Positions 42,242-52,446 of a stretch of DNA of 64,000 bases are shown piece by piece. The position numbers were made by a program, and so were the translations under genes. The notes beneath the pieces were generated by a model. The model was given only the letters and a program-made list of their open reading frames with translations. It ran no database searches and was not told where the DNA came from. Each line of letters begins with the position of its first letter. Positions within the stretch are counted from its first letter, which is position 1. Location of the stretch: contig NZ_CP137134.1 of assembly GCF_033095785.1 (NCBI RefSeq), positions 558,001-622,000 on the forward strand. Direction: 5' to 3'. The DNA is from Nitrosospira sp. Is2 (GTDB taxonomy: Bacteria; Pseudomonadota; Gammaproteobacteria; Burkholderiales; Nitrosomonadaceae).

Positions 42242-43600
42242 TTAACCGTGCACAACTTTTTTATGGATTAATGCTTCAGCCACGGTGTGAAATGAGCCGA
42301 AAACGCAAATTCTATCATTTACGCTTGCCTGCTCACAGGCGTATGCATAAGCTGCGGCGGGACTGGGGAAGCGAAGAATCGTCTCGCTTCCCGCCGCCGT
42401 CGCATCTTGCACTTGCGCTGCCCCTTCCGCTTGCCGATCCACTGGGGTCACTCCCGCTGCTTCGAGCGCATGTTCGATTTCGCCAGAAGAAGCGCCACGA
42501 GGCGCATTGATACTCGCCACCAGCCATACATCCACTCTGGGCGCAAGCACGCGCGCGACGCCAACGATATCCTTATCCCTGAGCATGGCAAACACCGCGT
42601 AGGTTTTTCGATAGCGCCCCATGCTATCAAGGCATTCCGCCAGAACCGATGCCGCGCCCGGATTGTGCGCGACATCCAGGATTATCGCCGGACGTCCCGG
42701 TAAAACCTGAAACCGGCCCGGCCACACGAGATCCAATAGACCGTGGCGGACATTGCTCATGGTAACCGGAAGCAGATCGCGGAGGGCATCAAGTGCAGTG
42801 AGACCCGCACTGGCATTACGCAACTGATGCGCGCCACGCAGAGCGGGATAGGGAAGAGAGTAGCGCTTTCGGCCCCTTCCCCAGTAATTCCACCCGTTTG
42901 CGTCCGTCGAGTACCCGAAGTGTTTACCGATGTGCAATAACTCCGCGCCGACTGCATCCGCATGCAGGCGCACCGCCTCAGGCATATCAGGGTCAGAGCA
43001 GATCGCAGGCTTTCCCTTCCTGAAGATACCCGCCTTCTCGAATCCGATCATCTCGCGTGTGTTCCCGAGATAATCCATATGATCGAAGTCAACGCTGGTC
43101 AGCACGGCACAGTCGGCGTCGAAAACATTGACGGCATCCAGCCGCCCGCCCAGCCCCACTTCCAGAATGGCGATCTCCACTCCCGCCTGGATAAACAGCT
43201 GCATTGCCGCCAGGGTGCCAAATTCAAAATACGTCAATGAAACACCCGCGCGAACCCGCGCGGATTCAATGGCCTGAAAAGCTTCGCATAATTCGGGATC
43301 GGTTGCTTCCCGTCGGCCTATCCGCACTCGCTCGTTGTAGCGCAATAAATGAGGCGAAGTGTAACAGCCTGCCCGATATCCTGCATGGCTCAGAATTGCT
43401 TCCAGCATGATGCAGCACGACCCCTTGCCATTGGTGCCGCCGACGGTGATGATGGGAAACGACGGCTTAAGATCCAATTCGGCCCTGACGCGGCCCACAC
43501 GCTCCAGTCCCAGGTCGATTGTCGAGGGATGGAGTTGTTCGAGCCTCAGCAGCCAATCGGTAAGTGTTGGAGCTTCGGAATGGATTTCGTTCGATCCCAT
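42242..43600 (-). CDS. folC: Bifunctional folylpolyglutamate/dihydrofolate synthase
   Basis: 452 residues. Adds glutamate to dihydropteroate and polyglutamate tails to folates. P-loop TVGGTNGKGSCCIMLEAIL (about 52-70), the SPHLLRYNERVRI segment, and ILDVAHNPGAA in the C-terminal ligase domain. Just downstream of accD and upstream of the SPOR gene; the end overlaps no neighbour but the gap is only ~16 bp. Confidence 0.95.
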   Translation of the reverse strand: MGSNEIHSEAPTLTDWLLRLEQLHPSTIDLGLERVGRVRAELDLKPSFPIITVGGTNGKGSCCIMLEAILSHAGYRAGCYTSPHLLRYNERVRIGRREATDPELCEAFQAIESARVRAGVSLTYFEFGTLAAMQLFIQAGVEIAILEVGLGGRLDAVNVFDADCAVLTSVDFDHMDYLGNTREMIGFEKAGIFRKGKPAICSDPDMPEAVRLHADAVGAELLHIGKHFGYSTDANGWNYWGRGRKRYSLPYPALRGAHQLRNASAGLTALDALRDLLPVTMSNVRHGLLDLVWPGRFQVLPGRPAIILDVAHNPGAASVLAECLDSMGRYRKTYAVFAMLRDKDIVGVARVLAPRVDVWLVASINAPRGASSGEIEHALEAAGVTPVDRQAEGAAQVQDATAAGSETILRFPSPAAAYAYACEQASVNDRICVFGSFHTVAEALIHKKVVHG

Positions 43601-43658
43601 GCACCCTCAGGCTTGATGAAATACGGGAGAACCGACACCAGGCCGGCTATCAGGCCGG

Positions 43659-44519
43659 TTATGAAGCGCGCGTCAGCAGCGTGCACAGGTTGGCAATCTT
43701 GTCGCGCATGCGCCTGCGATCTACGATCATGTCGATGGCGCCATGCTCCAGCAGGAATTCGGCGCGCTGAAAACCTTCGGGCAGGGTTTGACGCACCGTC
43801 TGTTCGATTACGCGCGGCCCGGCAAAACCGATCAGCGCACCCGGCTCAGCGATTACCACATCACCGATAAAGGCGAAGCTGGCTGATACGCCGCCCATGG
43901 TCGGGTCGGTCAATACCGAAATAAAGGGAAGGCGTTCCTGGCTCAACTGCGTGAGCGCCGCTGTTGTCTTGGCCATTTGCATGAGCGATAGAAGTCCTTC
44001 CTGCATGCGTGCGCCGCCACTTGCGGTGAAACACACGAAAGCCAGGCGCTGCTCGACGCAAGTCTGAACCCCGCGTACGAAGCGCTCCCCCACGACCGAG
44101 CCCATCGATCCACCCATGAAACCGAATTCGAACGCTGCCGCCACCATCGGTACCGCTTTGACACTACCCTGCATGACCACCAGCGCATCATCCTCATCGG
44201 TATCTCTTTTCGCCTCAGATAACCGATCGATATAACGTTTGCTGTCCTTGAATTTAAGCGGATCGATGGACTGAACTTCCGGACCGATCTCGTAGCGACC
44301 CTCGGCATCAAGAAATAAATCAAGGCGCACGCGGGCGGAAATGCGGTTGTGGTGGTTGCACTTGGGACAGACGTTAAGATTGTTCCCCAAGTCGGAGTAA
44401 TACAGTACGGCGTCGCACGAAGCACATTTGCTCCACAAGCCCTCGGGCACGGCCTTTTTTTCGCCACCACTTTCCTTGCGCTTGATTTTTGGCGGCAGCA
44501 GTTTCTGAAACCAGCTCAT
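43659..44519 (-). CDS. accD: Acetyl-CoA carboxylase carboxyltransferase subunit beta
   Basis: 286 residues. With AccA forms the carboxyltransferase that makes malonyl-CoA. The N-terminal zinc ribbon is complete: WSKCASCD at about 30-37 and NVCPKCNHH at about 51-59. The crotonase-fold core has TASGGARMQEGLLSLMQMAK and PTMGGVSASFAFIGDV, the glycine-rich oxyanion regions. The gene is followed by folC and preceded by trpA. Confidence 0.96.
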   Translation of the reverse strand: MSWFQKLLPPKIKRKESGGEKKAVPEGLWSKCASCDAVLYYSDLGNNLNVCPKCNHHNRISARVRLDLFLDAEGRYEIGPEVQSIDPLKFKDSKRYIDRLSEAKRDTDEDDALVVMQGSVKAVPMVAAAFEFGFMGGSMGSVVGERFVRGVQTCVEQRLAFVCFTASGGARMQEGLLSLMQMAKTTAALTQLSQERLPFISVLTDPTMGGVSASFAFIGDVVIAEPGALIGFAGPRVIEQTVRQTLPEGFQRAEFLLEHGAIDMIVDRRRMRDKIANLCTLLTRAS

Positions 44520-44553
44520 AGGTATCTGAGGAAAATCATGCAGGCTATCGCTG

Positions 44554-45363
44554 TCATATGGGTCTGACTTCGTCTATGGCGCTGCGCAGGGATTTGACCA
44601 AGGCATGCACGTTGGCTAAAACTTCTGCGCGGGACGAGTTTTCTATTTCCTCGATGATCCGGCTGCCAACCACGACTGCGTCGGCAAGCTTTGCCACCGC
44701 TTTGGCGGTCGTGCTATCGCGGATGCCAAAACCGACACCGATAGGAATGGAGATGGATGAACGCAACTGCGCCAGTTTATTGGCGACATCGCTGAGGTCA
44801 AGGTTAGAGGCGCCGGTAACGCCTTTTAGCGAAACATAATAAACATATCCTTGCGCCATCTTTGCCACCTCTTCGATGCGCGCCTGTGGCGTGGTGGGAG
44901 AAAGCAGGAAGATAGCGTCGATTTGCTGGTGCCGGAGAAATTCGACCCACTCCGCGGACTCTTCGGGCGGGTAATCCACCGTCAACACCCCGTCTACACC
45001 ACACTCCTTCGCGCTTGCGGCAAATGGCTCGTAGCCCATCGCTTCTATCGGGTTGGCATAACCCATCAGTACGACCGGCGTGGTAGCGTCGCTTCGCCTG
45101 AATTCCTTCACCATCGCCAGCACGTCCCTCAACCCGATGTGGTGCTTTAAAGCCCGCTCCGACGACCGCTGTATCGTGGGACCATCCGCCATCGGGTCGG
45201 AAAACGGAACCCCCAGCTCGATAATATCCGCACCCGCCTTTACCAGTTCGTGCATTAACGGCACCATCAGTCCTGGTTCCGGATCACCTGCAGTGATAAA
45301 CGGGATCAATGCCTTTCTATGTTGCTGACGAAGCTCGTCAAATACGGTAGCGATACGAGACAT
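44554..45363 (-). CDS. trpA: Tryptophan synthase alpha subunit
   Basis: 269 residues. Cleaves indole-3-glycerol phosphate to indole and glyceraldehyde 3-phosphate. Catalytic Glu is in IIELGVPFSDPMADGPTIQ (about 47-65) and the catalytic Asp in GVDGVLTVDYPPEES-type text (normally LLVDVP, here LTVDYP). Phosphate loops GVTGAS and GFGIRDS are visible. It is 14 bp after trpB. Confidence 0.96.
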   Translation of the reverse strand: MSRIATVFDELRQQHRKALIPFITAGDPEPGLMVPLMHELVKAGADIIELGVPFSDPMADGPTIQRSSERALKHHIGLRDVLAMVKEFRRSDATTPVVLMGYANPIEAMGYEPFAASAKECGVDGVLTVDYPPEESAEWVEFLRHQQIDAIFLLSPTTPQARIEEVAKMAQGYVYYVSLKGVTGASNLDLSDVANKLAQLRSSISIPIGVGFGIRDSTTAKAVAKLADAVVVGSRIIEEIENSSRAEVLANVHALVKSLRSAIDEVRPI

Positions 45364-45377
45364 AAAGGGGAAGTCGG

Positions 45378-46574
45378 TTATAAAGCAATATCGGATGCCT
45401 GCGCCACGGTGCCCATGTCCTTGTCCCCTCGTCCGGACAGATTCACCAGCAGCAGCTTATCCTTGGCAAGTTGTGGCGCAAGCTGGGCAGCATAGGCGAG
45501 CGCATGGCTGGATTCCAGCGCGGGTATGATACCCTCGTAATGGCACAGTGCATGAAACGCCTCAAGCGCCTGGTCATCGGTGATACCAACATACTCAGCG
45601 CGATTGCTGTCCTTGAGCCATGCGTGCTCGGGGCCTACGCCGGGGTAGTCCAGACCGGCAGAAATGGAGTGAGTCTCAATAATCTGCCCATTTTCGTCCT
45701 GGATCAGATAGGTGCGGTTGCCGTGTAACACGCCGGGCCTGCCCGTGGTAAGGGTAGCAGCGTGCTCGCCGGTCTCGATCCCCCTCCCCGCCGCTTCGAC
45801 GCCGATCATGCGGACATCACTCTCGAGGTAGGGATAAAACAGCCCAATAGCATTCGATCCGCCGCCTACGCAGGCAATTAACGCATCCGGCTGGCAACCA
45901 TATTCTTCCTGCATCTGCCCGATGGCTTCTCGTCCGATAATCGCCTGAAAATCCCGCACCATCATCGGATAGGGATGCGGTCCCGCCACTGTGCCGATGA
46001 TATAAAACGTATCCTCGACATTGGTTACCCAGTCGCGCATGGCCTCGTTGAGCGCATCCTTCAACGTCCTTGAACCTGATTCGACCGGTATAACCGTGGC
46101 ACCCAGAAGCTTCATCCGGTAAACATTGGCAGCCTGACGTTCCACATCCACCGAACCCATGTAAACAATGCATTCCATCCCATAGCGGGCGGCAACCGTA
46201 GCGCTGGCGACGCCGTGCTGGCCCGCGCCGGTCTCCGCAATTACCCGTGACTTGCCCATCCGTCTCGCCAGAAGCGCCTGTCCGATCGCATTGTTGATTT
46301 TGTGAGCACCAGTATGATTCAAGTCTTCACGCTTCAGCAGAATTTGCGCCCCGCCCAGATGAGCCGACCATCTTTTTGCGTGATAGATGGGACTGGGCCG
46401 GCCCACGTAATGCTTCAATTCGTAAGCAAACTCCGCCTGGAAGCTGGAGTCATTGCGAAAATGCTCATACTGAACGCGTAACTCATCCAGGGCCGCAATC
46501 AACGTTTCCGCTACAAATACGCCCCCGTAGGGACCAAAGTGCCCATATTTATCGGGAAAATCATAAACGTTCAC
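45378..46574 (-). CDS. trpB: Tryptophan synthase beta subunit
   Basis: 398 residues from the GTG at 46574 (GAGGAG nine bases upstream); the longer frame to 46655 runs into trpF. PLP enzyme that joins indole and serine. The PLP Lys is in HTGAHKINNAIGQ (about 85-97); CVGGGSNAIG binds the PLP phosphate. The N-terminus NVYDFPDKYGHFGPYGG is typical. The start overlaps the end of trpF by 14 bases, indicating translational coupling. Confidence 0.96.
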   Translation of the reverse strand: MNVYDFPDKYGHFGPYGGVFVAETLIAALDELRVQYEHFRNDSSFQAEFAYELKHYVGRPSPIYHAKRWSAHLGGAQILLKREDLNHTGAHKINNAIGQALLARRMGKSRVIAETGAGQHGVASATVAARYGMECIVYMGSVDVERQAANVYRMKLLGATVIPVESGSRTLKDALNEAMRDWVTNVEDTFYIIGTVAGPHPYPMMVRDFQAIIGREAIGQMQEEYGCQPDALIACVGGGSNAIGLFYPYLESDVRMIGVEAAGRGIETGEHAATLTTGRPGVLHGNRTYLIQDENGQIIETHSISAGLDYPGVGPEHAWLKDSNRAEYVGITDDQALEAFHALCHYEGIIPALESSHALAYAAQLAPQLAKDKLLLVNLSGRGDKDMGTVAQASDIAL

Positions 46575-47187
46575 TGGTTCGAACTCCTCGCATGAGAGCA
46601 GCAATTTTTCCCGCGTCTTTAATACCCTTGGCGGCTTCCACACCGCTGGATACATCTACAGCCCATGGCTGGGCACGCCGGATCGCTTCAGCAACGTTGC
46701 CGGGGTGCAGTCCGCCAGACAGAATCACCGGTAGCGGTAACGTCCGGGGAATCAGATCCCAATCAAACGCGCGCCCTGTTCCGCCGGGCTCGCCTTCAAT
46801 ATAAGTATCCAGCAACAGCCCGCTTGCCCCCTTATAAAGGGATGCGTATTGTAGCAAATCTAGCCCCTCCCTGACGCGCACGGCCTTTATATAAGGCAGG
46901 GAAAATTGCCGGCAAAATTCCTGTGACTCATTACCGTGGAATTGCAGTAAATCGAGGCCAGCCAAAGAGGAAGTTTCCTCTACCCACTCCGGATCCGGAT
47001 CAACATAGACGCCGACCTTGGTGAGAAACGGCGGTAGAGCGTCAATAATATCCCGCGCATTCTCCGCGGTTAGGTAGCGCGCGCTGTGCCGCCAGAAAAC
47101 AAACCCGACGGCGTCGGCTCCCAGATGGGCTGCGGCCAAGGCATCCTCAACCCGAGTGATGCCGCAAATTTTTACCCGCACAGGCAT
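46561..47187 (-). CDS. trpF: Phosphoribosylanthranilate isomerase
   Basis: 208 residues from the ATG at 47187; the frame runs to 47529 but overlaps truA and has no family sequence. Converts phosphoribosylanthranilate to CdRP. Catalytic Cys in VKICGITRVEDAL (residue ~7) and catalytic Asp in LLLDTYIEGEPGGTG; LSGGLHPGNV and VDVSSGVEAAKGIKD complete the (beta/alpha)8 phosphate site. No strong Shine-Dalgarno is visible at 47187. Confidence 0.95.
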   Translation of the reverse strand: MPVRVKICGITRVEDALAAAHLGADAVGFVFWRHSARYLTAENARDIIDALPPFLTKVGVYVDPDPEWVEETSSLAGLDLLQFHGNESQEFCRQFSLPYIKAVRVREGLDLLQYASLYKGASGLLLDTYIEGEPGGTGRAFDWDLIPRTLPLPVILSGGLHPGNVAEAIRRAQPWAVDVSSGVEAAKGIKDAGKIAALMRGVRTSERL

Positions 47188-47326
47188 GGTAACAGTCGCT
47201 GGTTTTCTCTCGGTTCCATCTATTCCATCCTTCACGCTACACCTCGACGCGGGCCCGGTCTCTGCTTGATATCTCTTCTTCGTGTCTCTGCTAAATCCAC
47301 CGGCAAATTTCCCGTGCAGGTCCCAT

Positions 47327-48139
47327 TCACAGGCCGGTCCGTGCGCGGCAGTACGGCAACACGGCGGCAAGCGATGGATTAACATGGTCCGGCAGTTTCC
47401 ATTTGGCATCGTAGCTGATTCCTGCCAAGTATAACCCGGCCGCAGGAAATGTCGGCGCGGCGGCGGCGCGATCGCGCCCCTCAAGCAGCGCCTTGATCCA
47501 TTCCGGGGGATATTTTCCCTTGCCCACATAGACTAGGCAGCCGACAATATTCCTCACCATATGATGTAAAAAAGCGTTGGCGCGGATTTCATAGATGATG
47601 ATGTCGCCATGCCGCTGGATGTCCAGTTTCGTCAGGTTGCGGACGGGGGATAAGGCCTGGCATTCGGCGGCACGGAATGCGCTGAAGTCATGCTCGCCCA
47701 CCAGCATTTGCGCCGCCGACCGCATGGATTCGAGATCCAGCGATTCGTGAAACCAGCCGATATTGCCGTGACCGAGCCCCGGTCGGACAGGGTGATTCAG
47801 TAATATGTACAGATAGCAGCGTTCAATGGCGCAATAGCGTGCGTGGAACTCGTCAGAAACTTGCGACGCCCATAAAATGGCAATGCCGTCAGGCAACAGC
47901 GCGTTGACACCCCGAACCCAGGCACTTGTGGGCCGCTGTGCCTGCGTATCAAAATGCAGTACCTGGCACAAGGCGTGAACTCCGGCGTCGGTACGTCCTG
48001 CCGCAATAACGCGAACATTGTCAGCCGCAATTGTCGATAATGCCGCTTCCACGGCATCCTGCACCGTATCCCCTGATGGCTGGCTTTGCCAACCATGGAA
48101 ACCGTAGCCATCGTACTCCAGCACCAATGCGATTCTCAC
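47327..48139 (-). CDS. truA: tRNA pseudouridine(38-40) synthase TruA
   Basis: 270 residues. Modifies uridines 38-40 in the anticodon stem of tRNAs. N-terminal ALVLEYDGYGFHGWQSQPSG, catalytic Asp in AAGRTDAGVHALCQVLHFD (about 47-65) and C-terminal FLHHMVRNIVGCLVYVGKG are characteristic. It lies between fimV and trpF, the common gammaproteobacterial and betaproteobacterial order. Confidence 0.95.
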   Translation of the reverse strand: MRIALVLEYDGYGFHGWQSQPSGDTVQDAVEAALSTIAADNVRVIAAGRTDAGVHALCQVLHFDTQAQRPTSAWVRGVNALLPDGIAILWASQVSDEFHARYCAIERCYLYILLNHPVRPGLGHGNIGWFHESLDLESMRSAAQMLVGEHDFSAFRAAECQALSPVRNLTKLDIQRHGDIIIYEIRANAFLHHMVRNIVGCLVYVGKGKYPPEWIKALLEGRDRAAAAPTFPAAGLYLAGISYDAKWKLPDHVNPSLAAVLPYCRARTGL

Positions 48140-48211
48140 AGCATCGGGGCCCTCACGTTGTGATCCCCAGGCAAGAATAACGAAATAATGATTTGCAACT
48201 TGAAGCCCGTT

Positions 48212-50017
48212 CTAAAGGTTCGCTAATATACGTCTCGCGCTTTCCCGCTGCGCCGAATCGCCATCACGAATCACCTCCCGCAGAACTTGCAGCGCCGCAT
48301 CCTTATCACCCATTTCCTGATAGGCCCTGGCCAGATCAAGCTGAGAGAGTATTTCGCGCCAGCGCATCCCCCTTTCAAGCAAGGGGCCTCTAGCAACGTC
48401 AGTGGAGCGGCGGTCCTTGTTTAAATCAATTCCAGCCAGGCGACGTTCCATCAGCGAACCGGGTCCGGATGGCGGCGGCGCATCCCCGGATGGACCGTAA
48501 AACGGCGAGCGTATCTTCATCCCCGGGCTTTGCTGATGTTCTGTCGCTTTTGCCGCAGCGTTCCGGGAAATCCGGGGGATCGGTTCAGCTTGCGCGTCAG
48601 GGGTCTCCTGATACATTTGGGTCTCGACTGCCGCGCCCATCGCTTCCACGGGTAAAGCAGCGTCTGTTTGCGGGTTGATGATGACAGGTAAAGCGCCACC
48701 GCCGGCTGGAGAATCGGGCGCCGGTGCAACGACGTTCTCACCGGCATGAGCGCCGGCCTCCCTCGGCCTGCGCGCAATGGAGACGCCGACGATTCCGGTA
48801 AACAGAAGCACGAGCGCCCCGCCAAGAAATTCAAGGTTCATCGTCAACTGATCAACGACTGAACGTTTGCCCTGGGTATGGACCAAGGAACCCGCTTCAG
48901 GATCTGACGCTCCTGCGGATAGCAGCGGGACTTTTATCGGTCTGGCGACCGACACCGATTCGTCTGCTGCCTCATAAACCGACGTAGCTTCTACCGTATG
49001 AATTGTGTCGGTTTGTATCGGGGCAGATGGGGCAGATTGTGCAGATTGAGGTACTGGCAGAGCAACGCTCTCGTCGGCTTGCCGAAGCGACCCCTTTCTG
49101 GCGGTAGCATCCTCTTCAATCGCATGAAGGTTTGCTTGCGCACTTTCATCTCTTCCGTTCACCCGAATACTTCCGCTGACGTCCACTTCGAGGTCCGCTT
49201 CGCTGCCGGTGTGCTGCGATTCCATGCCTTCTGAGAGCTTCCGGAGTACTCGCGGCCCCTCCTTCTCTCTACTTGAAACAGGATCTGCCGTCTGCGCAGA
49301 CTCGATCTTTCCCGTCACAGTCTGTTTTAATGCTTCCTCTTCCGTATCCGCTTTCGCGACAGAAAATCGAAACCTTTCCCAGGTACCCATGCCATCGGCA
49401 TTTCGGGAAGGCAATTCAGCCTCGGCGGAAACAGACGGAGAGGTTTCAACTAACTGCTTAGAGTGGGTAAGCGCGTAACCCGCGGGCGGAGCGAGAACAA
49501 CAGTGTATTCACGAACCACGCGTCCCGACGGCCAATTCAACTCGACCAGCAGGTTAAGCAACGGTTCAGCGACAGGTTGCGAAGAAGCGATCCTGACGTA
49601 GGGCTGCCCGTCGGAACGGGTTTCGATACTGGCTTGAAACATCGCAAGCAGAGGCAAATACTCGACGTTTGCGTGACGAAAAAATTGCTGGGACGGCAGG
49701 CTCGCCGTTAGCACGCGTCTTTCCTCATTCCTGACAGCGACCAGTTCGATTTCCGCCTGGAACGGCTGTCCTATTGCCGAAGTCTGGGTAAGCCTTCCCA
49801 ATCCTGCTGCCGGCGCCGCGCCGGAGGCCATGAGGGCTATCAAAAGCACCGAGACCGTTACAACCCTCTGAACAAACTCTCCATGCAGGGCGTTGCCGGA
49901 AAAATCAGCATGCTCTTGCGGCGCAGGCCGCGCCCTGCCAGTCGCGGCATACCCATCAAGCAACAACGCTGCCCTCTTATCCGCGGGGCTCATATGCAGA
50001 AGTTCCGCAATCGGCAT
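48212..50017 (-). CDS. fimV: FimV/HubP-like polar peptidoglycan-associated protein
   Basis: About 600 residues; the start is uncertain (TTG 50044, ATG 50017 or ATG 49993) and none has a strong Shine-Dalgarno. A signal sequence (VTVSVLLIALMASGAAPAAG) lies after an unusually long N-region of about 40-50 residues. Then the FimV N-terminal domain (GLGRLTQTSAIGQPFQAEIEL), a long disordered acidic/Ser region, a membrane segment (GGALVLLFTGIVGVSIARRP) and the C-terminal FimV TPR-like motif (LDLARAYQEMGDKDAALQVL). FimV organises polar type IV pili and signalling in pseudomonads. No LysM motif is obvious. Confidence 0.85.
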   Translation of the reverse strand: MPIAELLHMSPADKRAALLLDGYAATGRARPAPQEHADFSGNALHGEFVQRVVTVSVLLIALMASGAAPAAGLGRLTQTSAIGQPFQAEIELVAVRNEERRVLTASLPSQQFFRHANVEYLPLLAMFQASIETRSDGQPYVRIASSQPVAEPLLNLLVELNWPSGRVVREYTVVLAPPAGYALTHSKQLVETSPSVSAEAELPSRNADGMGTWERFRFSVAKADTEEEALKQTVTGKIESAQTADPVSSREKEGPRVLRKLSEGMESQHTGSEADLEVDVSGSIRVNGRDESAQANLHAIEEDATARKGSLRQADESVALPVPQSAQSAPSAPIQTDTIHTVEATSVYEAADESVSVARPIKVPLLSAGASDPEAGSLVHTQGKRSVVDQLTMNLEFLGGALVLLFTGIVGVSIARRPREAGAHAGENVVAPAPDSPAGGGALPVIINPQTDAALPVEAMGAAVETQMYQETPDAQAEPIPRISRNAAAKATEHQQSPGMKIRSPFYGPSGDAPPPSGPGSLMERRLAGIDLNKDRRSTDVARGPLLERGMRWREILSQLDLARAYQEMGDKDAALQVLREVIRDGDSAQRESARRILANL

Positions 50018-50176
50018 GTACACGCAGGTACGCCCTGGAAACAATTAGTGATATCACCGAGGAATGACAAAGGGAATGAAACCGGGGAATAACATTGCTG
50101 TAACAAGACAAGCCGCGTGGGGAGCTCGTCTTCATTATATGTTCCTGCGAAGGTAACGTTTATCCTACCCCGATTC

Positions 50177-51289
50177 TCAGGCTTGCACCAGCAGTCTCAG
50201 CATTCTGCGCAACGGCTCTGCCGCCCCCCACAGCAACTGGTCTCCCACAGTGAATGCAGAAAGATATTCGCCGCCCATCGCAAGCTTGCGCAATCGCCCC
50301 ACGGGGATGGTCAACGATCCGGTAACCGCAGCCGGAGTGAGCTCCTTCAATGTGCTCTCGCGCTCATTGGGAACGACTTTCACCCAACTGTTGGAGGCGG
50401 AGAGGATATCCTCGATTTCGTCCAACGGGACATCCTTCTTCAACTTGATCGTCAACGCCTGACTGTGGCAGCGCATCGCCCCCACGCGAACACAGATTCC
50501 ATCGACCGGAACCAAATGATCGGACCGACCCAGGATTTTGTTCGTCTCCGACTGGCCTTTCCATTCTTCCCGCGTCTGCCCATTGCCCAGATCCCTGTCT
50601 ATCCACGGGATGAGGCTGCCGGCCAGCGGCACACCAAAATTCTCGGTCGGAAAACTGATATCGCGCAGCGTTCCCGCAACCTCTCGGTCGATATCGAGAA
50701 TGCCCACAGCCGGATCATCCAGCATATTTTTGGCCACCCGGTGCGCTTCGCCCATCTGCAGCAGCAACTCCCGCATGTTCTGCGCCCCGGCGCCAGAGGC
50801 TGCCTGATAAGTCATGGCGCTCATCCATTCCACCATATCTTCTTCGAACAATCCCCCGACAGCCATCAGCATGAGGCTCACGGTACAATTGCCGCCGATA
50901 TAGTTTTTTACGTTATCGTGCAGGGCCTGCTCGATAACGGGTAAATTGACCGGGTCGAGTATAATGACCGCGTCCTGACCCATGCGCAATGTCGAGGCGG
51001 CGTCAATCCAATAACCGTTCCAACCGGCCTGGCGCAATTTGGGAAACACCTCGCTGGTATAGTCGCCTCCCTGGCAGGAAACAAGGATGTCCATGGCCTT
51101 GAGCTCGTCTATATCGTGGGCATCCTTGAGCGGTGGCGTATCCTGACCGATGTCCGGACCTTTGCCACCCTTCTGCGAGGTCGTAAAGAAGGTCGGCGCC
51201 ACCAGCGCGAAGTCGTTTTCTTCCCGCATCCGCTGCATCAGCACTGAACCCACCATGCCGCGCCAGCCAATAAACCCAACTTGTCTCAT
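50177..51289 (-). CDS. asd: Aspartate-semialdehyde dehydrogenase
   Basis: 370 residues. Reduces aspartyl phosphate to the semialdehyde, the branch point to lysine/DAP, threonine and methionine. N-terminal VGFIGWRGMVGSVLMQRM binds NADP; the catalytic Cys is in IGGNCTVSLMLMA (about 132-144). The gammaproteobacterial-type Asd. Upstream of fimV and downstream of leuB, as in Pseudomonas. Confidence 0.95.
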   Translation of the reverse strand: MRQVGFIGWRGMVGSVLMQRMREENDFALVAPTFFTTSQKGGKGPDIGQDTPPLKDAHDIDELKAMDILVSCQGGDYTSEVFPKLRQAGWNGYWIDAASTLRMGQDAVIILDPVNLPVIEQALHDNVKNYIGGNCTVSLMLMAVGGLFEEDMVEWMSAMTYQAASGAGAQNMRELLLQMGEAHRVAKNMLDDPAVGILDIDREVAGTLRDISFPTENFGVPLAGSLIPWIDRDLGNGQTREEWKGQSETNKILGRSDHLVPVDGICVRVGAMRCHSQALTIKLKKDVPLDEIEDILSASNSWVKVVPNERESTLKELTPAAVTGSLTIPVGRLRKLAMGGEYLSAFTVGDQLLWGAAEPLRRMLRLLVQA

Positions 51290-51353
51290 CGTTTGTCCTG
51301 TTCGTCCTCAATCCAGTCCCGGAAAGGGGTCCGAATCTTTTGTACCCTGCCAT

Positions 51354-52415
51354 CTATAAATTTGCGAGAACTGCGTCGCCCATTGCCGTGGTGCCAATTC
51401 TTTTCATTCCGGGCTCATCAATGTCGGCAGTACGATAACCTTGCGCCAGCACAGCTTTTACCGCATCTTCTACACGGCTGGCCGCGACATCCTGATCGAA
51501 TGTATACCGCAGCATCATCGCCACCGATAATATTGTCGCCAGTGGATTTGCGACGTCTTTTCCCGCGATGTCCGGCGCCGACCCGTGAATCGGCTCATAA
51601 AGGCCCTTGCTCTTTTCATCCAGCGATGCCGAGGGCAGCATACCGATCGAGCCGGTCAACATGGACGCCTCATCCGATAAAATGTCCCCGAACATGTTGC
51701 CTGTGACCATTACATCGAATTGCCTGGGGTTGCGCACCAGCTGCATTGCGGCATTATCCACCAGCATGTGCGAGAGTTCCACATCCGGATATTCCTGCGC
51801 CGTCTCGCTCACGACGTCGCGCCACAGCTGCGTGCATTCCAGCACGTTCATCTTGTCCACTGAGCAAAGCTTGCGGTTACGCTTACGCGCGGCCTGGAAC
51901 GCTACCCGGGCAATTCTGCGTATTTCCGCTTCGCTGTAGATCATCGTATTGTATCCAACGCGCTGGCCCTCACGCCGCTCGATACCGCGGGGTTCGCCAA
52001 AGTAAATGTCGCCAACCAGTTCGCGTACGATCAGAATGTCCAGACCGGCCACCACTTCAGGCTTCAGGGTGGATGCGTTGGCAAGCTCCGGATACAGTAG
52101 CGCAGGGCGCAGATTGGCAAAAAGGTTGAGCGCCTTGCGTATGCCAAGCAGCCCTCGTTCAGGCCTGAGATGCCGCGGCAGCGCATCGTATTGCGGACCC
52201 CCGACCGCGCCTAGAATCACCGCATCAGCTTCGGCAACAAGCTTGCGTGTCGCCTCAGGAAACGGTTCCCCCGCGCTATCCACCCCGCAACCGCCGAGTA
52301 ACCCGGGCTCCAGCTCAAACTTTAACCCGTCACTCGTTAACGCTTCCAGGACTCTTACAGCTTGAGCGACGATCTCCGGCCCTATCCCATCGCCGGACAG
52401 GATCGCAATCTTCAT
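51354..52415 (-). CDS. leuB: 3-isopropylmalate dehydrogenase
   Basis: 353 residues from the ATG at 52415 (MKIAILSGDGIGPEI); the frame to 52490 overlaps leuD. Oxidises and decarboxylates 3-isopropylmalate in leucine synthesis. LVRELVGDIYFGEPRG and the Asp-rich metal site (MFGDILSDEASMLTGSIG) and HGSAPDIAGKDVANP (coenzyme side) are present. About 31 bp after leuD. Confidence 0.96.
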   Translation of the reverse strand: MKIAILSGDGIGPEIVAQAVRVLEALTSDGLKFELEPGLLGGCGVDSAGEPFPEATRKLVAEADAVILGAVGGPQYDALPRHLRPERGLLGIRKALNLFANLRPALLYPELANASTLKPEVVAGLDILIVRELVGDIYFGEPRGIERREGQRVGYNTMIYSEAEIRRIARVAFQAARKRNRKLCSVDKMNVLECTQLWRDVVSETAQEYPDVELSHMLVDNAAMQLVRNPRQFDVMVTGNMFGDILSDEASMLTGSIGMLPSASLDEKSKGLYEPIHGSAPDIAGKDVANPLATILSVAMMLRYTFDQDVAASRVEDAVKAVLAQGYRTADIDEPGMKRIGTTAMGDAVLANL

Positions 52416-52446
52416 AAAAACCTTTTCGATCGGGTGAACTGTCGCG

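Noticed and set aside
47188..47529. N-terminal extension of trpF
   Set aside because: No PRAI family match before MPVRVKICG and it overlaps the 3' end of truA in another frame.
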